Below are positions 35,201-46,001 of a stretch of DNA of 64,000 nt, one piece after another. Origin of the DNA: Neurospora crassa OR74A. Its lineage: Eukaryota > Ascomycota > Sordariomycetes > Sordariales > Sordariaceae. Position numbers and translations under genes: made by a program. The DNA lies in the NCBI RefSeq assembly GCF_000182925.2, contig NC_026507.1:310001-374000 (forward strand). The letters are read 5' to 3'. The notes below the pieces were generated by a model. It did not search any database. It was not told the DNA's origin and saw only the letters and a program-made list of their open reading frames with translations. How positions within the stretch are numbered: the first letter of the stretch is position 1; every line of letters begins with the position of its first letter.

Positions 35201-38200
35201 GTGTGGAATACGCTGGCGCCGTTGTTTAAATCCGATTTTCCTAATAATATAGAGGCATCGCTAATATAGGCCGTTTAATTGTCCTCCGTATTCCTAGCTT
35301 CTTTATTACTTAACTTATCAATATAGTAAACCCTATCTCTACGATCGTTACGGCGGTTACGGTCATTATACTGGTTATAGTTATTATAGCAATTATAATC
35401 GTTACGCTAGTTGCAATCGTTACGTCGGTCGTAATTATTATATCGGTTGTGATTATTGCGGTGATTATAGTTATTGCAATAATTATAATTGTTGCGCCGA
35501 ATATTCTAACTATTACGATTATCCTAATTATAGTCGTACTAATTAGCGGGGATAATTGCCTCGATTTTTACAGTAGTACTAGTAACTTTTTAATAGATGT
35601 ATAAGTATCGCTCGCGGGCGGCTACTAGTAAAATTACTTTAGTACCTTCGGTCTCCGTAAGATATTCGGCGAGGGTACTTTTCTTTGTAGGTAGATTAAA
35701 GTATTATTTAATTTTAAAGTCTATATTAATTTAAATTTGGATTATGACGCTGTACTAATTCTTACTAGTATAATGGAAAGTTCCTATTGTATAAACGTAA
35801 CGAAATTTGCGTTAAATAAATTAAAATAGGGCGTTTTTATTACGGACAATATCCTTTAGTTCGAAGCGGTCTTCGGTAAATTTCTTAGTCGCGGTAGCTA
35901 AATTAGGTAGGAAACGATTAATTAGTACTTTAAGAACAGGCTCGAGGCCGTTTTAACGCAAATATTAATACTTTAGGGGGTCGATTTCGTTACTCTACTA
36001 TAGTATAGTTATACTACTAAGGAGGGTAGAGAAGTATTATATAATTTGTTTCTTAGCGTTGGCGGTAGTATTCTCATTTTCTAAAAATAATAAAAGGCGT
36101 TTATAGAAGAGGAACGCATCTGTATAAATTAGGGTCTTACTATTAGTAATAATACTAATATCGTCGGGGTTAGTATAAAATAGAATAAATTAACTAATAT
36201 CTTCGCGCTTGAGTCTAAAATTAGATTTTTAGGAATAGGAAGAGTAACTAGTATTAATAGTACTAGTACGGCCCTGGTTATTACTAGGGTTATTATTAAG
36301 CGGGTTTCTATTACTACTATTATTAGGGGGCCCGCTGCTGCTACTACTAGGGGGGCCGCCGCTATTAGGAGGGGGGTGCGGGGAAGGGGTATTTCTATCT
36401 TCGGAATTAGAATTATTGGGGTTAGGGTTATAATAATTAATTTTATAGCGTTTTTCGTATTGAGCCTTTTTGGCCTTATAGTACTTCCTACAACGGTATT
36501 TATACTTAGAGTCGGTAGAATTTAATTTATCGGAGCTTAAACTACTAGACGACGGGTCGGTACTACCCTTTAATTTGGTAGGAGGCTTACTATTTCTATA
36601 AGCCTTATTGCGGGAAGGTTGATTACCTTCGTTATTAGCTGCTGTACGGATTTTAGTAGTTAATTACTTTTGTAGTTGGGTAGTAGCTTCGAAGCGCTTT
36701 TAAAATTCGGCTAGGCGATAGTTTAATATATAGTTATTATGTTTAGGGAAGGGTTATAAATTAAAATTAAATGTTCGGTTAATATTATAATTAGGGGATA
36801 AATTAGAATAACTATAGTTGGGCGGGGTATATAGATAATAGAGTACCTTTCCCTTATTAATATTTAGGGAGAAATTAATTAATTTAGTATAATAGAAGCG
36901 GGTGGGGTTAGGGCTACTAGTATTATTGGCGATTATAGTATAGTACTTGTTAGATTTAATATTGGGTTTAACGTTAGGATACCTATAATTAAATGCCGGG
37001 TTCTCGGTTGAGTGGAGCTTGATAGTAGGGATTTTGGGGCTTATATAAATTATTATTTCCGTTAATTTATTAATAGCTGCTGCCTTGGTATTATTAAGAG
37101 CTTGGTTAATAATAGGGGAATAAGTACTAGCCTTATATAAATTAGTAATAGAAAGTAACTACTATTTAATAGCCTTAATTACATTAGTTATTTTCTCGGC
37201 CTAGGTTTTGCTAATATTTATGGATTTGGCTACGCCCTTAAAACGATGGTCAATTTCGACCTATTTTCTACGAAAAGTTATATTTAGTTAATTAATATTA
37301 GTATTAAGTAGGTTAACTTTCTAATTAGTACTATTTAGGTTACTACCTATATTTTTAATTATATTATAAACGCTCTAAGAATACTTTAAATTATCCTTAA
37401 TATCCGATATAATATTATTAATATTTTTATCGAGGCGGGATATATCCTTATTTATATTAGCTTTAAGATTATTAATACGAATATTAATAAGATTAATTTT
37501 AGCTGTATTAGTATTAAACTCGTCCTAAAGGTTATTAAGTTTTTAATTAATATTTTAATTATAGTACTTTATTCTTATAAATATAAATTAATTAATATTT
37601 TTACTAGTAGGGAGGTTAGGAGGTATATTTATACGTAAGTAGTTGTAACCCGGCGGAATATTACTTTTAATTTAATACAAAGTCTTTTAAATGGGTATTA
37701 AGGCTTTAATTGAAGAGGTACGAAACTTTAGTAAAGTTAATAGAGTAGTATTAAACTAAAGTAATAAGGTTAGGATAGGGTTAGATAATTTCTAAAGGTT
37801 TAGAAGAGTTCTATTGGCCGATGTTATTGGAAGGGGTATAGCGGGGGGAAATATACTAAATAAATTAGTCTTATTGGGGCTATTAATTAGCGGCGGTAAG
37901 GCCGGACTATCGGGGCTATTACTTAATCCGGCGCTTATTATACGAGAATTGCAATTAAATCGAAGGTTAATCCATCTTATTAGGTTTTTAAATATTTTGC
38001 AATAAATCGTTTTAAGGAAATTAGGAGGAAGTAGCGCCGGTTTGGACGGTTCCTCGTTAAAGGAATTAAATATAAGGTTTACTATAATTATAAGGTTATA
38101 GTATAGTATTAACGCCGCAATTATAGAACCGTATAAATATAGAGTAGAGGAGAGTCGCTAAATAAAATCACTAAAGTAAAATTATTAGAATAAAGGATAC

Positions 38201-38556
38201 CTATCGTATTAAGGGATTACGTCGCACGTACCGAAGTCCGTAGACGCGATAATTTAAATTAGGGTAATATAATTAAGGAAATTAGTAGTGATAGAAGTGC
38301 GTAAGGATCTTACTGAGGGGCCGGAGTACGATTAAGTAAGAGCGTAAAGGAAGGAAGTGAGTAATTAAAGTAACCGAAGCGGCGATGGTTAGTGAGGGGG
38401 GTTAATTGCGGGGTCGATGTTCGCTAGAGAAAATTATAGGATTTAACGATCGGAAGCGTAGAGCGCGTTGTAGAGTAATTAAGCAATATTCCAATTAAGG
38501 GATCGATTGATTAAGAATAGTTTAGTTAATTAGATCTTTTAGTTGTAGTTACTAGA
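35201..38556 (-). pseudogene. Gag region of element C with an Asn/Tyr/Arg repeat tract
   Basis: Minus-strand region between the 5' LTR and pol. At about 35340-35535 it encodes a low-complexity run of RNNYNY, NYNHRNN, RNDYN-type units, where a gag zinc knuckle is usually expected. No CCHC knuckle was recognised. The upstream part (36-38 kb) is Gly/Ser/Pro-rich in places (36295-36385) but otherwise decayed. Confidence 0.5.
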
Positions 38557-38885
38557 TGTTACGGTTCGTTGGGTACTTAGAATTCCAAATATCTATTAAT
38601 ATAATTAATAATATTAAAGTAAGAAAGTAAGATATAGAAGGGAAGAAAGCCGCCGTTAGCCGGCCCAATTAGGGATCCCTTTATGTAAGGTCCCTAGCCT
38701 GGGCAGGGATCCACCCTGGTTTGTAGGGGTGGAGTCCCCACTTCCCCCCAGTCGCCTGCCAATGGCAGTCAATTGGCACGTACCCGACTACAGTACTGGG
38801 CGTGCCCTGGCCGTGGTACTAAGCATACCTCAATTGAGTAGTCCCAGCACCCTACTCTATAGCTAATCGTACATATCCGGTAACA
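38557..38885 (-). repeat. LTR-C, right copy (5' LTR of minus-strand element)
   Basis: 329 bp, begins TGTTACGGTTCGTTGGG and ends CCGGTAACA. Same length as the left copy and same serial hairpin core, including a GCCAATGGC...CAATTGGC segment. Confidence 0.92.
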
Positions 38886-38890
38886 TAACT
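38886..38890. repeat. Target-site duplication of element C (right), TAACT
   Basis: TAACT directly after the TAACA end of the right LTR-C, identical to 30223-30227. Confidence 0.88.
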
Positions 38891-39897
38891 ACTCCTTTTT
38901 GTAATATAAATTAATTCGCAATACTAAAGTAACTCTTAACCTTACCTTTAATAAGAGACGTAATAGAGATACTAATTTTACTAATTGTATTCCCTTAAAA
39001 GCGATACTACTTACTATCTAATATTCCAATTATAGTACTAAACTCCCCAAGCAAATTAGTAATCTATTAAATAAATTTAATTATTTCTATTGTACTTAGG
39101 TAGCACTTACCGAATCGGCCTTAAACGAATTACCTATAATTAAAAAAGTAATCGACTATATTATCGAAATTAATAAGGAAGCCGCTCTACTTATCAACTT
39201 TATCTCTTACGAAGAAATCGAGGGTATATTAGCGAACGCTTTAAAGAAATAGACTAAGGTTTTAGCAGCCTCTAACGAATATTAGAATAAAATTATATAA
39301 AAATTATAGGCAAAATTAACAATCCTCTATACCGAATTTAAAGAAGCGTAAAAAATTCGTATTCGCCACTATCCTATAACCTTAACCACCAATAGAACCC
39401 GTATACTCGAAACCCTTCCTAATATTACTACTCCTCGTAGTATTTATTCTAATAACCTTTCGCTTTAATATATACCCAATTTAATAAAATTATTTAATAA
39501 ATTTTATACAATATTAATTCACTCTAATTCTTACTTCAATATTTTATTTACTACCCACTCTCCTCGCCGCAATTATCTTCCTACCGATTAGGAATAAAAG
39601 GACTCTCCACTAGGACGTAAATATTCTTATTAAAATATATAGCGTATAAACGAGAATAAAGAAATAAAAGAAAATAATTTTAATAATCGTATACCTTATT
39701 ACGAATTCGGTTATTAAAGGATTAGTACTAAATTATTAAACTATATATTCTATTCGGGTAAATATACGTTTTTATATCGGGTAACTAATCTAAATATAAA
39801 CGAATAAATAAAAACTCTAATAGATAACCGGATCTTTTATATATATAATTAAACTTAATAACATTATATAAATAGCGAACACTCTTCTCTTTTTATT
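38891..39897 (+). pseudogene. Unidentified open region of B, right of element C
   Basis: Continuation of the frame at 28.9-30.2 kb. A later plus frame around 39.10-39.85 kb reads as a helical, Lys/Glu/Gln-rich segment (VIDYIIEINKEAALLINFI, then a likely coiled coil near NKII.KL.AKLTILYTEFKEA) down to the purine tract before LTR-B. No family recognised. Confidence 0.4.
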
Positions 39898-39907
39898 AAG
39901 AGGGAAA

Positions 39908-40246
39908 TGTTATAGGGCATTCTTAGTAAATATTTAAATACTCTATCTTATTATAATAAATATTTACTAAAGTATATAATTTACTATATAAGAGTATTCG
40001 TCCCGTTAACCTCTATTAAGGTTAATAAATTATTAAATTATATTATACTAACCTTATATTTATCTTACTTACATTCAATAAAATCGTATACGAGGTTCCA
40101 GGTTAAGGCTCGCAATAGCTCTTATCTTCAACTTCCTTTAATAAGACTATCGTTAATCGTTACGCACTATTGCTCCGTCCAGCAACCAATTACTTATATC
40201 ATCATTCTCTATTGTTATCACTTGTGAAGCACATCTTCGCGTAACA
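39908..40246 (+). repeat. LTR-B, right (3') copy
   Basis: 339 bp, TGTTATAGGG...GCGTAACA, with near-palindromic TGTTA/TAACA ends and a purine tract AAGAGGGAAA immediately before it at 39898-39907. The last 169 bp match 22109-22277. Confidence 0.85.
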
Positions 40247-41117
40247 TAACCCGAATAGTAGTACCTACACCCACTAAATTATTTATATTACAAACCCCTA
40301 ATACCTAACTAACCTAACTTCTAATATATATACTTATTAAATAAGACTAACTAATAACTATTAACGCTTATAAGGTACTCCCTAATACCAATAAAATCTT
40401 CTTAAATATTACCTAATATCTCTATTAAGCTCCTAAGGGGGTTGTACAACTTTATTAATACCCCGGTAGATTGTAGAGAGCTATATAATAATAGTACTTT
40501 CAATTAAAATAGGGCTTCCTTTATAAATTACTATAGGAAGGTGCCTAAACTATAGTCCAAAATAACCTTCCTACAAAGGGGGAATATACCTATTAAAAGT
40601 AATACTAACGACCGTACTTACTACTAGTAACTATACTTACTACTAGTAATTATACCTACTATTAGTAAAATAATTATACCTTCCATTATTACCCCTATAC
40701 TCCTTCTTATATACCTACCGACTGGTAATTTAGGAAGCGTATAATCTAATGTACTAAATTAAGACTTTTTAATTCCTACGAAATTTATTAGTATAAGAAA
40801 TTTTAAAAATCGATTTACAATTATACAATTATACTACTAAGTCGCACCTTTCTAAGAATCTTACTCAATTTTAAAGACTATATTTACCTAATATTACTTT
40901 ATAATTACCTAATATTTCTTTACAATTACCTAGGACTTTTTCTATTTACCTTATATTTTCTCATCTACCTTATACTTCTATTAAAATTCTAAATAATATA
41001 GAGACCTTTTTTTACCTACTAGGTTTTTTACTAGCCTATATCTACAACCTTCTTATCTACCTTGCGTTTTGGGCAAAAGTAACTTTATTTTTCCCCGTTT
41101 TTCTCCGTATTTATTTC
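40247..41117 (+). other. 3' internal remainder of element A
   Basis: AT-rich sequence between LTR-B and the purine tract of A. By position it should hold the end of copia RNase H and the 3' untranslated region, but I could not recognise the RNase H tail here. It contains a short tandem at about 40617-40675 (CTACTAGTAA-type units). Confidence 0.4.
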
Positions 41118-41126
41118 GAAGGGGAG
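41118..41126 (+). other. Polypurine tract of element A
   Basis: GAAGGGGAG directly abuts the start of the right LTR-A, as expected for the plus-strand primer of an LTR retrotransposon. Confidence 0.7.
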
Positions 41127-41372
41127 TATTGAAGTATCTAATCCCTCTAGAGGGATCAAATACTTCGGGGATTCAGCCCGGTATTTAATCCCCGGGGTTT
41201 TTATCCCGGCATCTAATCCCTATTCCGGGGATCAAATACTTCAGAGGAATTATCTAAATCAACTACGTATAAACTAGTATTTAAAAATAGGCGGTTCCCG
41301 CCCATCCTTCCAATCTTAAAATTAATAGTTTAAGGCAATAAGAAAATCAATTTCACAATCATCTTTTTAATA
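41127..41372 (+). repeat. LTR-A, right (3') copy
   Basis: 246 bp, direct copy of 17034-17279. The palindrome at its start (41131-41166) has two mismatched pairs, both C/T or G/A type. Confidence 0.88.
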
Positions 41373-41377
41373 GTAGG
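41373..41377. repeat. Target-site duplication of element A (right)
   Basis: GTAGG follows the right LTR-A and is itself followed by TAGTACCTACTAG. See the left copy for the sliding caveat. Confidence 0.55.
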
Positions 41378-43729
41378 TAGTACCTACTAGAGGTACCTAA
41401 TAAAACTAGGTCTAGGTCGCCGATAGCAAATAAAGAGGCTAAGCGCTATAATCGTTATGTGGATCGCGTGGATCGCGTGGTATAGCTGGATTAATTGTAG
41501 TAGTAGTTGTTTGTTTATTCGGTAGGTCATCTCTCTTTATTCTAAAGGGATAAATAGTTGCCAGGGGGAAGCAAGGAGGAACTAAGGGGGGAGCCACTCG
41601 GAGGGAGGCCATTGTTTAACTCGGACCCGAAATATTAATAAGATGTAGAAATAGGATAGATAGATGGATAGATGTAGACTTCGGACATGTTTGAGCCGGG
41701 ATGTTTGGTGGGGGGGGATAAAAAGCCACGTGGAGGATGAAGGGATTGTCTGGGGATGTGGAGGGGGCCATCAAGGGATGGAGAGTGACGAGTGTAGGGA
41801 AAAAGATATACACATCAATGCTGGTTTGTTTGTTAGCGTAGGACACGCCCTACATCCTTCTACAGGGGGGTAACACGGTCAGAAAGGTCTATTCGCGCGA
41901 TTTGATTGGCCGAAATCGCTAGATTTTAACGTTAGAATGAGTTGATAGAAGGGATTCACACACACGCACACAAACCTCTCTTTCTAGCTAAAAACTACTA
42001 GAATCACCAATCATTTACAATTTTCACCTCATTACCTTCTATAATCAGTATAATTATTAGGTATTTACTTTTTGTTGTTCCCCCTGTTCGAAAACCCTGT
42101 AAGTAGGTACCAAGCTAACGAACAAACCAGGGGTGATGTGTAACTACATAGAGGGGGCGGAGGGAAAGGGGAAGGAGGGATGTGTGCTTGGCATCCTCGA
42201 GGCGATCAATCTGGCATATGTCGTATCGTCCAGTGTGTCCATTGAACTACCTCTAGGTAGCTACCTGGAAAATCGCACTCGATCCGAGGTAGACAATCAT
42301 TCCATTCCGCTATGAAGGATGGTTCTACAGATGAAGCTTTTGCCGAGTGTCTGTGAGGATCGTCTTCGGTCCTGTTGGTGAAGAATGAATGATGGAGGTT
42401 AGGGTCATTGGCCATGCTCTACACCTCTACAGTCATGGGCGCACCCTGCACACTTTGAGAGATGCCCATGCCCTCCGGAGGCAGCTGGGGTTTGGAAAAA
42501 AAAAGACCCCAAGATCTGCTTTCCACCTTCGTTAATGAGTCGAGGCAACGCCAACGCAAACAAAAAGAACGAAGTCATCGCCAATTCTTGGCGCCAAGAA
42601 CTGCTTGGTCTGATGTTTCAAAATAAGGTTCGGTTCGGGCTGTTGACATAGTGTAGGTGCTTACAGGGACCACCACGCAGCTGCCACGCAGTGAGCCGTT
42701 AGCGGGTCGCCCCCCCTGAATTTTGGCGTGATCTGGGCCTGGACCTCTAGCCAAGCCACTTCGTCTCAATTCTGGCCCATGCAGAATTCCTTCTCTTCCC
42801 ATCTTCCACCCCATTCGCCCTCGGCCGTAATCCGGACGACAACGGCCCGCAAAGTAAGGTGATGATGATCACAGGTGGAGGTTTGGACTTTGGAATTCCT
42901 ACTTCTAGAACAGACTGAGCAGATAGCCGAGTATCGAGACTCGAACGATGCATTGATTTCATCGACGACATCATCACCCGTTCTGTCGGGTCTAAAGGAG
43001 ACATGGCCTCATCTCGGGCCTATGTCGAGGTATCATTTAGGTTGGTAACAGACAAAAAGCTGGAAATGCGGTGAGTGGATATTTCTACACTGCCCGAGTC
43101 CATCGTCGATGAGGTGACAGGTCGAGACCCAGGAACGAATCGGACAATTGACGCGCGATGCTACCTAGAACAACCCTCGTTGGGCCTTGATGAGGCTTCC
43201 ACGCTGCGCGGGATGACTGTTCAAATCCCTACGGCAACACACCCGATTGTTCGTGAACACGGGCAGCCATGGATGCACTTCCCCTGAGTGAAGGTGCATC
43301 GCCACTTTAACGCCGTCAACCACATGTTTGGTTCGCCGGACAACGCTGTTGTATCTCCATTTTCAGACCACTCATACCAGGCGCCGCCACGTTAACGGTT
43401 CTTGAACAGCTCTGATTGCTCATGAACAGAGTCGTACTTTACCCTGAACAGTGGCCTTGAGTGGATACCAACAACCCTACAACATGTTGACAACGACTGG
43501 ATATCGACGGTCGCCATCCAGGTCGTCCATACCACATGTCGCTTAGCCGACTTTATCAGGACATCGAGCTGATCTGTTCCTGTCTCTCCAACTCTTCCCA
43601 ATACCACATCCAGCACAGCTCGAGCTCTTCAGCCCAAGACTTGCTTCCTTTGCTTTCATCATCAACATCCAACAACAACAACAACATCATCATCAAGCAT
43701 CATCATATCGAACATCGCTATCGCCCATC
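41378..43729. other. Intergenic region between the transposon block and the transporter gene
   Basis: Normal-composition DNA resumes at once after LTR-A. Short frames (e.g. 41664-41873, 43075-43287) have no domain or splice context. A CAACAACAACAACATCATCATC-like run near 43670-43705 lies in the probable 5' leader of the transporter gene. No gene supported. Confidence 0.5.
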
Positions 43730-45255
43730 ATGGCAACCGATGTCCAACATCACCATCCCGCGCCGACGCCTGAGTCAGCAAGAGGCCACCAATCGGTTCC
43801 CTCCAACTCGACCGCCACAACTGTAATCGGCTCTTTTGTCCCCTTCAAGCTTGAGGGCAATGACACGACAACGCCACCCAGTGCCGTTGACACCGACACG
43901 GACGATGCCAATCTTCCCGAACCTAGACAACTCCTCGAGAGAATCCCGACTGTTCTCCAGCCTAGCATTCCGTGGAGGAAGAGGCTGATGCACTTTACCT
44001 TTGCCTGGTACACCGTCACGTAAGTTTGTTCTCTCTTCACTCTGATGATGAGTGATCGTCTCATGTCAGTAAATGGCGGCCCACTAACATGATCAACAGA
44101 CTTTCCACCAGCGGTGTCTCTCTGGTCCTGGCCATTACCCCCCACCGTTTCCGCGGTCTCTCCACCATCGGCCTTGTCATCTTTCTCCTGGACTTGCTCT
44201 TCTTCTTGGTGATCACCACCTCCATCACCCTCCGCTTCGTTCTCTACAAGTCCACCTTCCGGCGCGCCTTCACCCGGCCCCACGAAGCCCTCTTCGTGCC
44301 GACCTTCTTTCTTTCCATCGCCGCCATCCTCTGCAACGTAGCCGAGTACGCCCGCATCTTTCTTTTCAACGGCGACATTTCCTACGGCGTCCCCTCCGAC
44401 GGCAACGACAACGATGACCCCCGCGCCTCACTCACTTCCTTCGCCACCTTTCTCTGCGTCGCCTTTTGGTTTTTCTCCGGTCTCACCTTCCTCGCCTCCG
44501 TCATCCAATACCACCTCCTCTTCACCGTCAAGGCCGAGCGTCGCCTGTCTCTCACCACCATCACGCCCGCCTGGGTCCTGCCCATCTTCCCCGTCATGCT
44601 GATAGGAACGCTTGCCGGTTCGTTTTCCAGGACCCAAGCCCCCTCGTCAGCCATCAGCATGATCTGCGCTGGTCTAGCGGCACAGGGTTTGGGTTTACTC
44701 GTCAGCTTCTTCTTCTTCAGTTCGTACTTGTCCCGCCTCATGGCCTTTGGTCTACCCGCCCAGCGCGCAGGCATGTTCATTGCCGTGGGCCCGCCTAGCT
44801 TCACGGGTGCGGCGGTCATCAGCATGGCGAGCGACATCCCCAGGGTATTTGCGCAGCTGGATCCCGCGCGCGTCGCTGTCCTTATTGGCGGCATGGGACC
44901 CGAGAGCATGGAGACGTCGTTGGCGGCGGCGGGATGCAAGCTGGGCGCCATCTGGCTGGGTGTCTTTCTCTGGGGATTGGGGTTCTGGTTCTTTATCAGT
45001 GCCGTGGCGGGCTGTGTCGCAGGCATGCAGGACAAGCGGTTCCATTTGAGTTGGTGGAGTCTTGTGTTTCCGAATGTCGGGTTCACGATTGCGAGTATCA
45101 AGATTGGGGCTGGCTTGGGCAGTGAGGGGGTGCTGTGGATGGGAAGCGGGATGACGGTTGCCTTGGTTCTGGCGTGGGCGTTTATAGGGTATCGCTGCGT
45201 CAGGGCGGTGGTGAAGAGGGAGATTGTCTGGCCGGGACATGATGAGGATTCTTGA
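43730..45255 (+). CDS. Mae1/TehA/SLAC1-family (TDT) membrane transporter
   Basis: Two exons: 43730-44019 and 44100-45255, with an 80-bp GTAAGT...AACAG intron and CTAAC branch site; 481 aa. The intron splits the first family landmark, FAWYTV / TLSTSGVSLVL, matching the W(F/Y)T.TMSTGG..LLL start of malic-acid and sulfite exporters. ITPHRFRGLSTIGLVIFLLDL and ALFVPTFFLSIAA follow, both characteristic. The N-terminal ~85 residues are hydrophilic. About nine to ten hydrophobic helices can be counted afterwards, including a conserved-looking GPPSFTGAAVISMA segment. The family includes Mae1 (dicarboxylate), Ssu1 (sulfite) and SLAC1 (anion channel); the substrate cannot be settled from sequence by eye. 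Probably plasma membrane. It is the first gene right of the transposon block. Confidence 0.85.
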
Positions 45256-45919
45256 TTCATATGAATCTGTGAATCTGTTTAGAAAGTGGAAGAGAAGGAC
45301 ATGGAGCTGGATTTTGAGGGGGGGATCTGGCTGGTTACGACTTACGATTGACGACACGGGTTATCAATGATTCACGACATTGGTTGGGATTGGGGAACTA
45401 GTACCGGCATGGCACACGGAGTTCAAGGGGGCGTTTTCGGCTTCATGAAAGACTTGGGTTTAGAGGACTCGGTTTTAGATACCGCATGCATGTAAAAGAC
45501 GGACAGACAAAAGGGTTCAGGTTGAGACATGGGACTGACTTGAGGTTTGGGAGATGTAAGGGTATGAGTGGAACAATAGTATTTGATGGAAAAACGGGGT
45601 AGTCTAAATGTACGATTCACGGTAATGGAAATGGTTCATGTCATAGCTTGCAATGGGAAGGAGTACAGATAAAGGATACCACTTTCGTCATGAGTTTTGC
45701 TAGCAAGAGTAGACTAAATGGAATTGTGGATCCTAACGTGTGGCATTGGCATTATAAAGTGCAGCCTAGTGACACGGTGATATGCATCATTCTAAAGGCA
45801 ACACTCGACGAGCAAAAAAGAGTAAAAAGAGATAAAAAAAATAAAAATTCGACGTGTCGTAGGCAATTGAGTCGTATGAAAAAGCGAAAGAAAAAAAAGT
45901 TATGAAATGGTCATTCGTG
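45256..45919. other. Intergenic spacer
   Basis: 3' side of the transporter gene and 3' flank of the tRNA-Ser gene. The minus-strand T run opposite 45889-45898 may be the RNA polymerase III terminator of that tRNA. No gene seen. Confidence 0.55.
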
Positions 45920-46001
45920 CGACGTGGGCCTGATTCGAACAGACGCTCCCGAAGGAACAAGATTTCTAGTCTTGCGCATTAGACCACTCTGCCACCACGC
46001 C
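45920..46001 (-). tRNA. tRNA-Ser (anticodon AGA)
   Basis: An 82-nt cloverleaf on the minus strand. The acceptor stem GGCGTGG pairs with CCACGTC (one G-T pair), with discriminator G as usual for tRNA-Ser. D-arm region GGCAGAGTGGTCTAATGCG. Anticodon arm CAAGA-CTAGAAA-TCTTG gives anticodon AGA. A long variable arm (CCTTCGGGAG) and a T-arm with TTCGAAT complete it. No intron. A T run follows at about 20 nt (opposite 45889-45898). Confidence 0.95.

Larger units (their letters stand above)
30228..38885 (-). mobile_element. Element C: Ty3/gypsy chromodomain LTR retrotransposon, RIP-mutated
   Basis: An 8.66-kb element with two direct 329-bp LTRs (TGTTACGG...GGTAACA) and a perfect TAACT duplication. 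Coding remnants are on the minus strand, so the right LTR is the 5' one. Order on the minus strand: gag region (about 38.4-35.3 kb), pol with RT at about 33.75-33.0 kb, integrase toward 31 kb, and a chromodomain near 30.87-30.73 kb close to the 3' LTR. This is standard chromodomain gypsy organisation. It is the youngest event visible here since it splits a frame of B, yet it is also fully RIP-mutated. Confidence 0.88.
22109..40246 (+). mobile_element. Element B: LTR retrotransposon nested in A (left boundary in gap)
   Basis: A complete LTR at 39908-40246 begins TGTTATAGGG, ends CGCGTAACA and is preceded by a purine tract AAGAGGGAAA (39898-39907), so B is in plus orientation. Positions 22109-22277 align with the last 169 bp of that LTR and end CGTAATA, the RIP form of CGTAACA. 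The opening half of the left LTR is in the N gap, so B's own target duplication cannot be checked. Its interior holds unidentified sequence (22278-24305), a chromodomain gypsy pol (24.4-28.4 kb), another unidentified open region (28.9-30.2 joined to 38.9-39.9 kb) and element C. Whether the gypsy pol belongs to B or is a separate insertion is unresolved. Confidence 0.7.
17281..41126. other. RIP-degraded AT-rich block
   Basis: Almost all sequence between LTR-A copies is TpA-rich, with CpA/TpG nearly gone and no long open frame on any strand, as produced by RIP. GC content rises only inside LTR segments at 17618-17918, 30300-30540 and 38640-38880. Reading stops as former Gln/Trp codons (CAA/CAG/TGG to TAA/TAG) restores recognisable retrotransposon motifs. 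Confidence 0.9.
17034..41372 (+). mobile_element. Element A: outermost Ty1/copia LTR retrotransposon, RIP-mutated, with nested insertions
   Basis: It is bounded by two direct 246-bp repeats that begin TATTGAAG and end TTTTTAATA, with GTAGG duplicated outside. A primer-binding site sits directly after the left LTR and a purine tract (GAAGGGGAG) directly before the right LTR, fixing plus orientation. Copia-order pol remnants (integrase, then RT with a decayed YVDDLL box, then RNase H) lie on the plus strand to 22008. The RNase H region is interrupted by element B and a gap; the remaining ~0.9 kb before the right LTR is unrecognisable. Excluding B, A would be about 6 kb, normal for copia elements. 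All frames are full of stops from RIP, so it is dead. The inner duplicates show it predates B and C. Confidence 0.8.

Noticed and set aside
28912-37990. Short open frames (60-76 codons) inside the AT-rich block
   Set aside because: They are fragments of RIP-destroyed retrotransposon frames, some on the wrong strand, and not independent genes.
17034-41372. The GC-rich repeats at 17.03 and 41.13 kb as terminal inverted repeats of a giant DNA transposon
   Set aside because: They are in the same orientation, not inverted, and are accompanied by a primer-binding site and a polypurine tract, so they are LTRs.
43075-43287. 70-codon open frame before the transporter gene
   Set aside because: Too short, no motif; lies in probable promoter DNA.
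44382-45260. A 292-codon minus-strand open frame
   Set aside because: Antisense to the transporter; the plus-strand frame has clear family motifs and helices.
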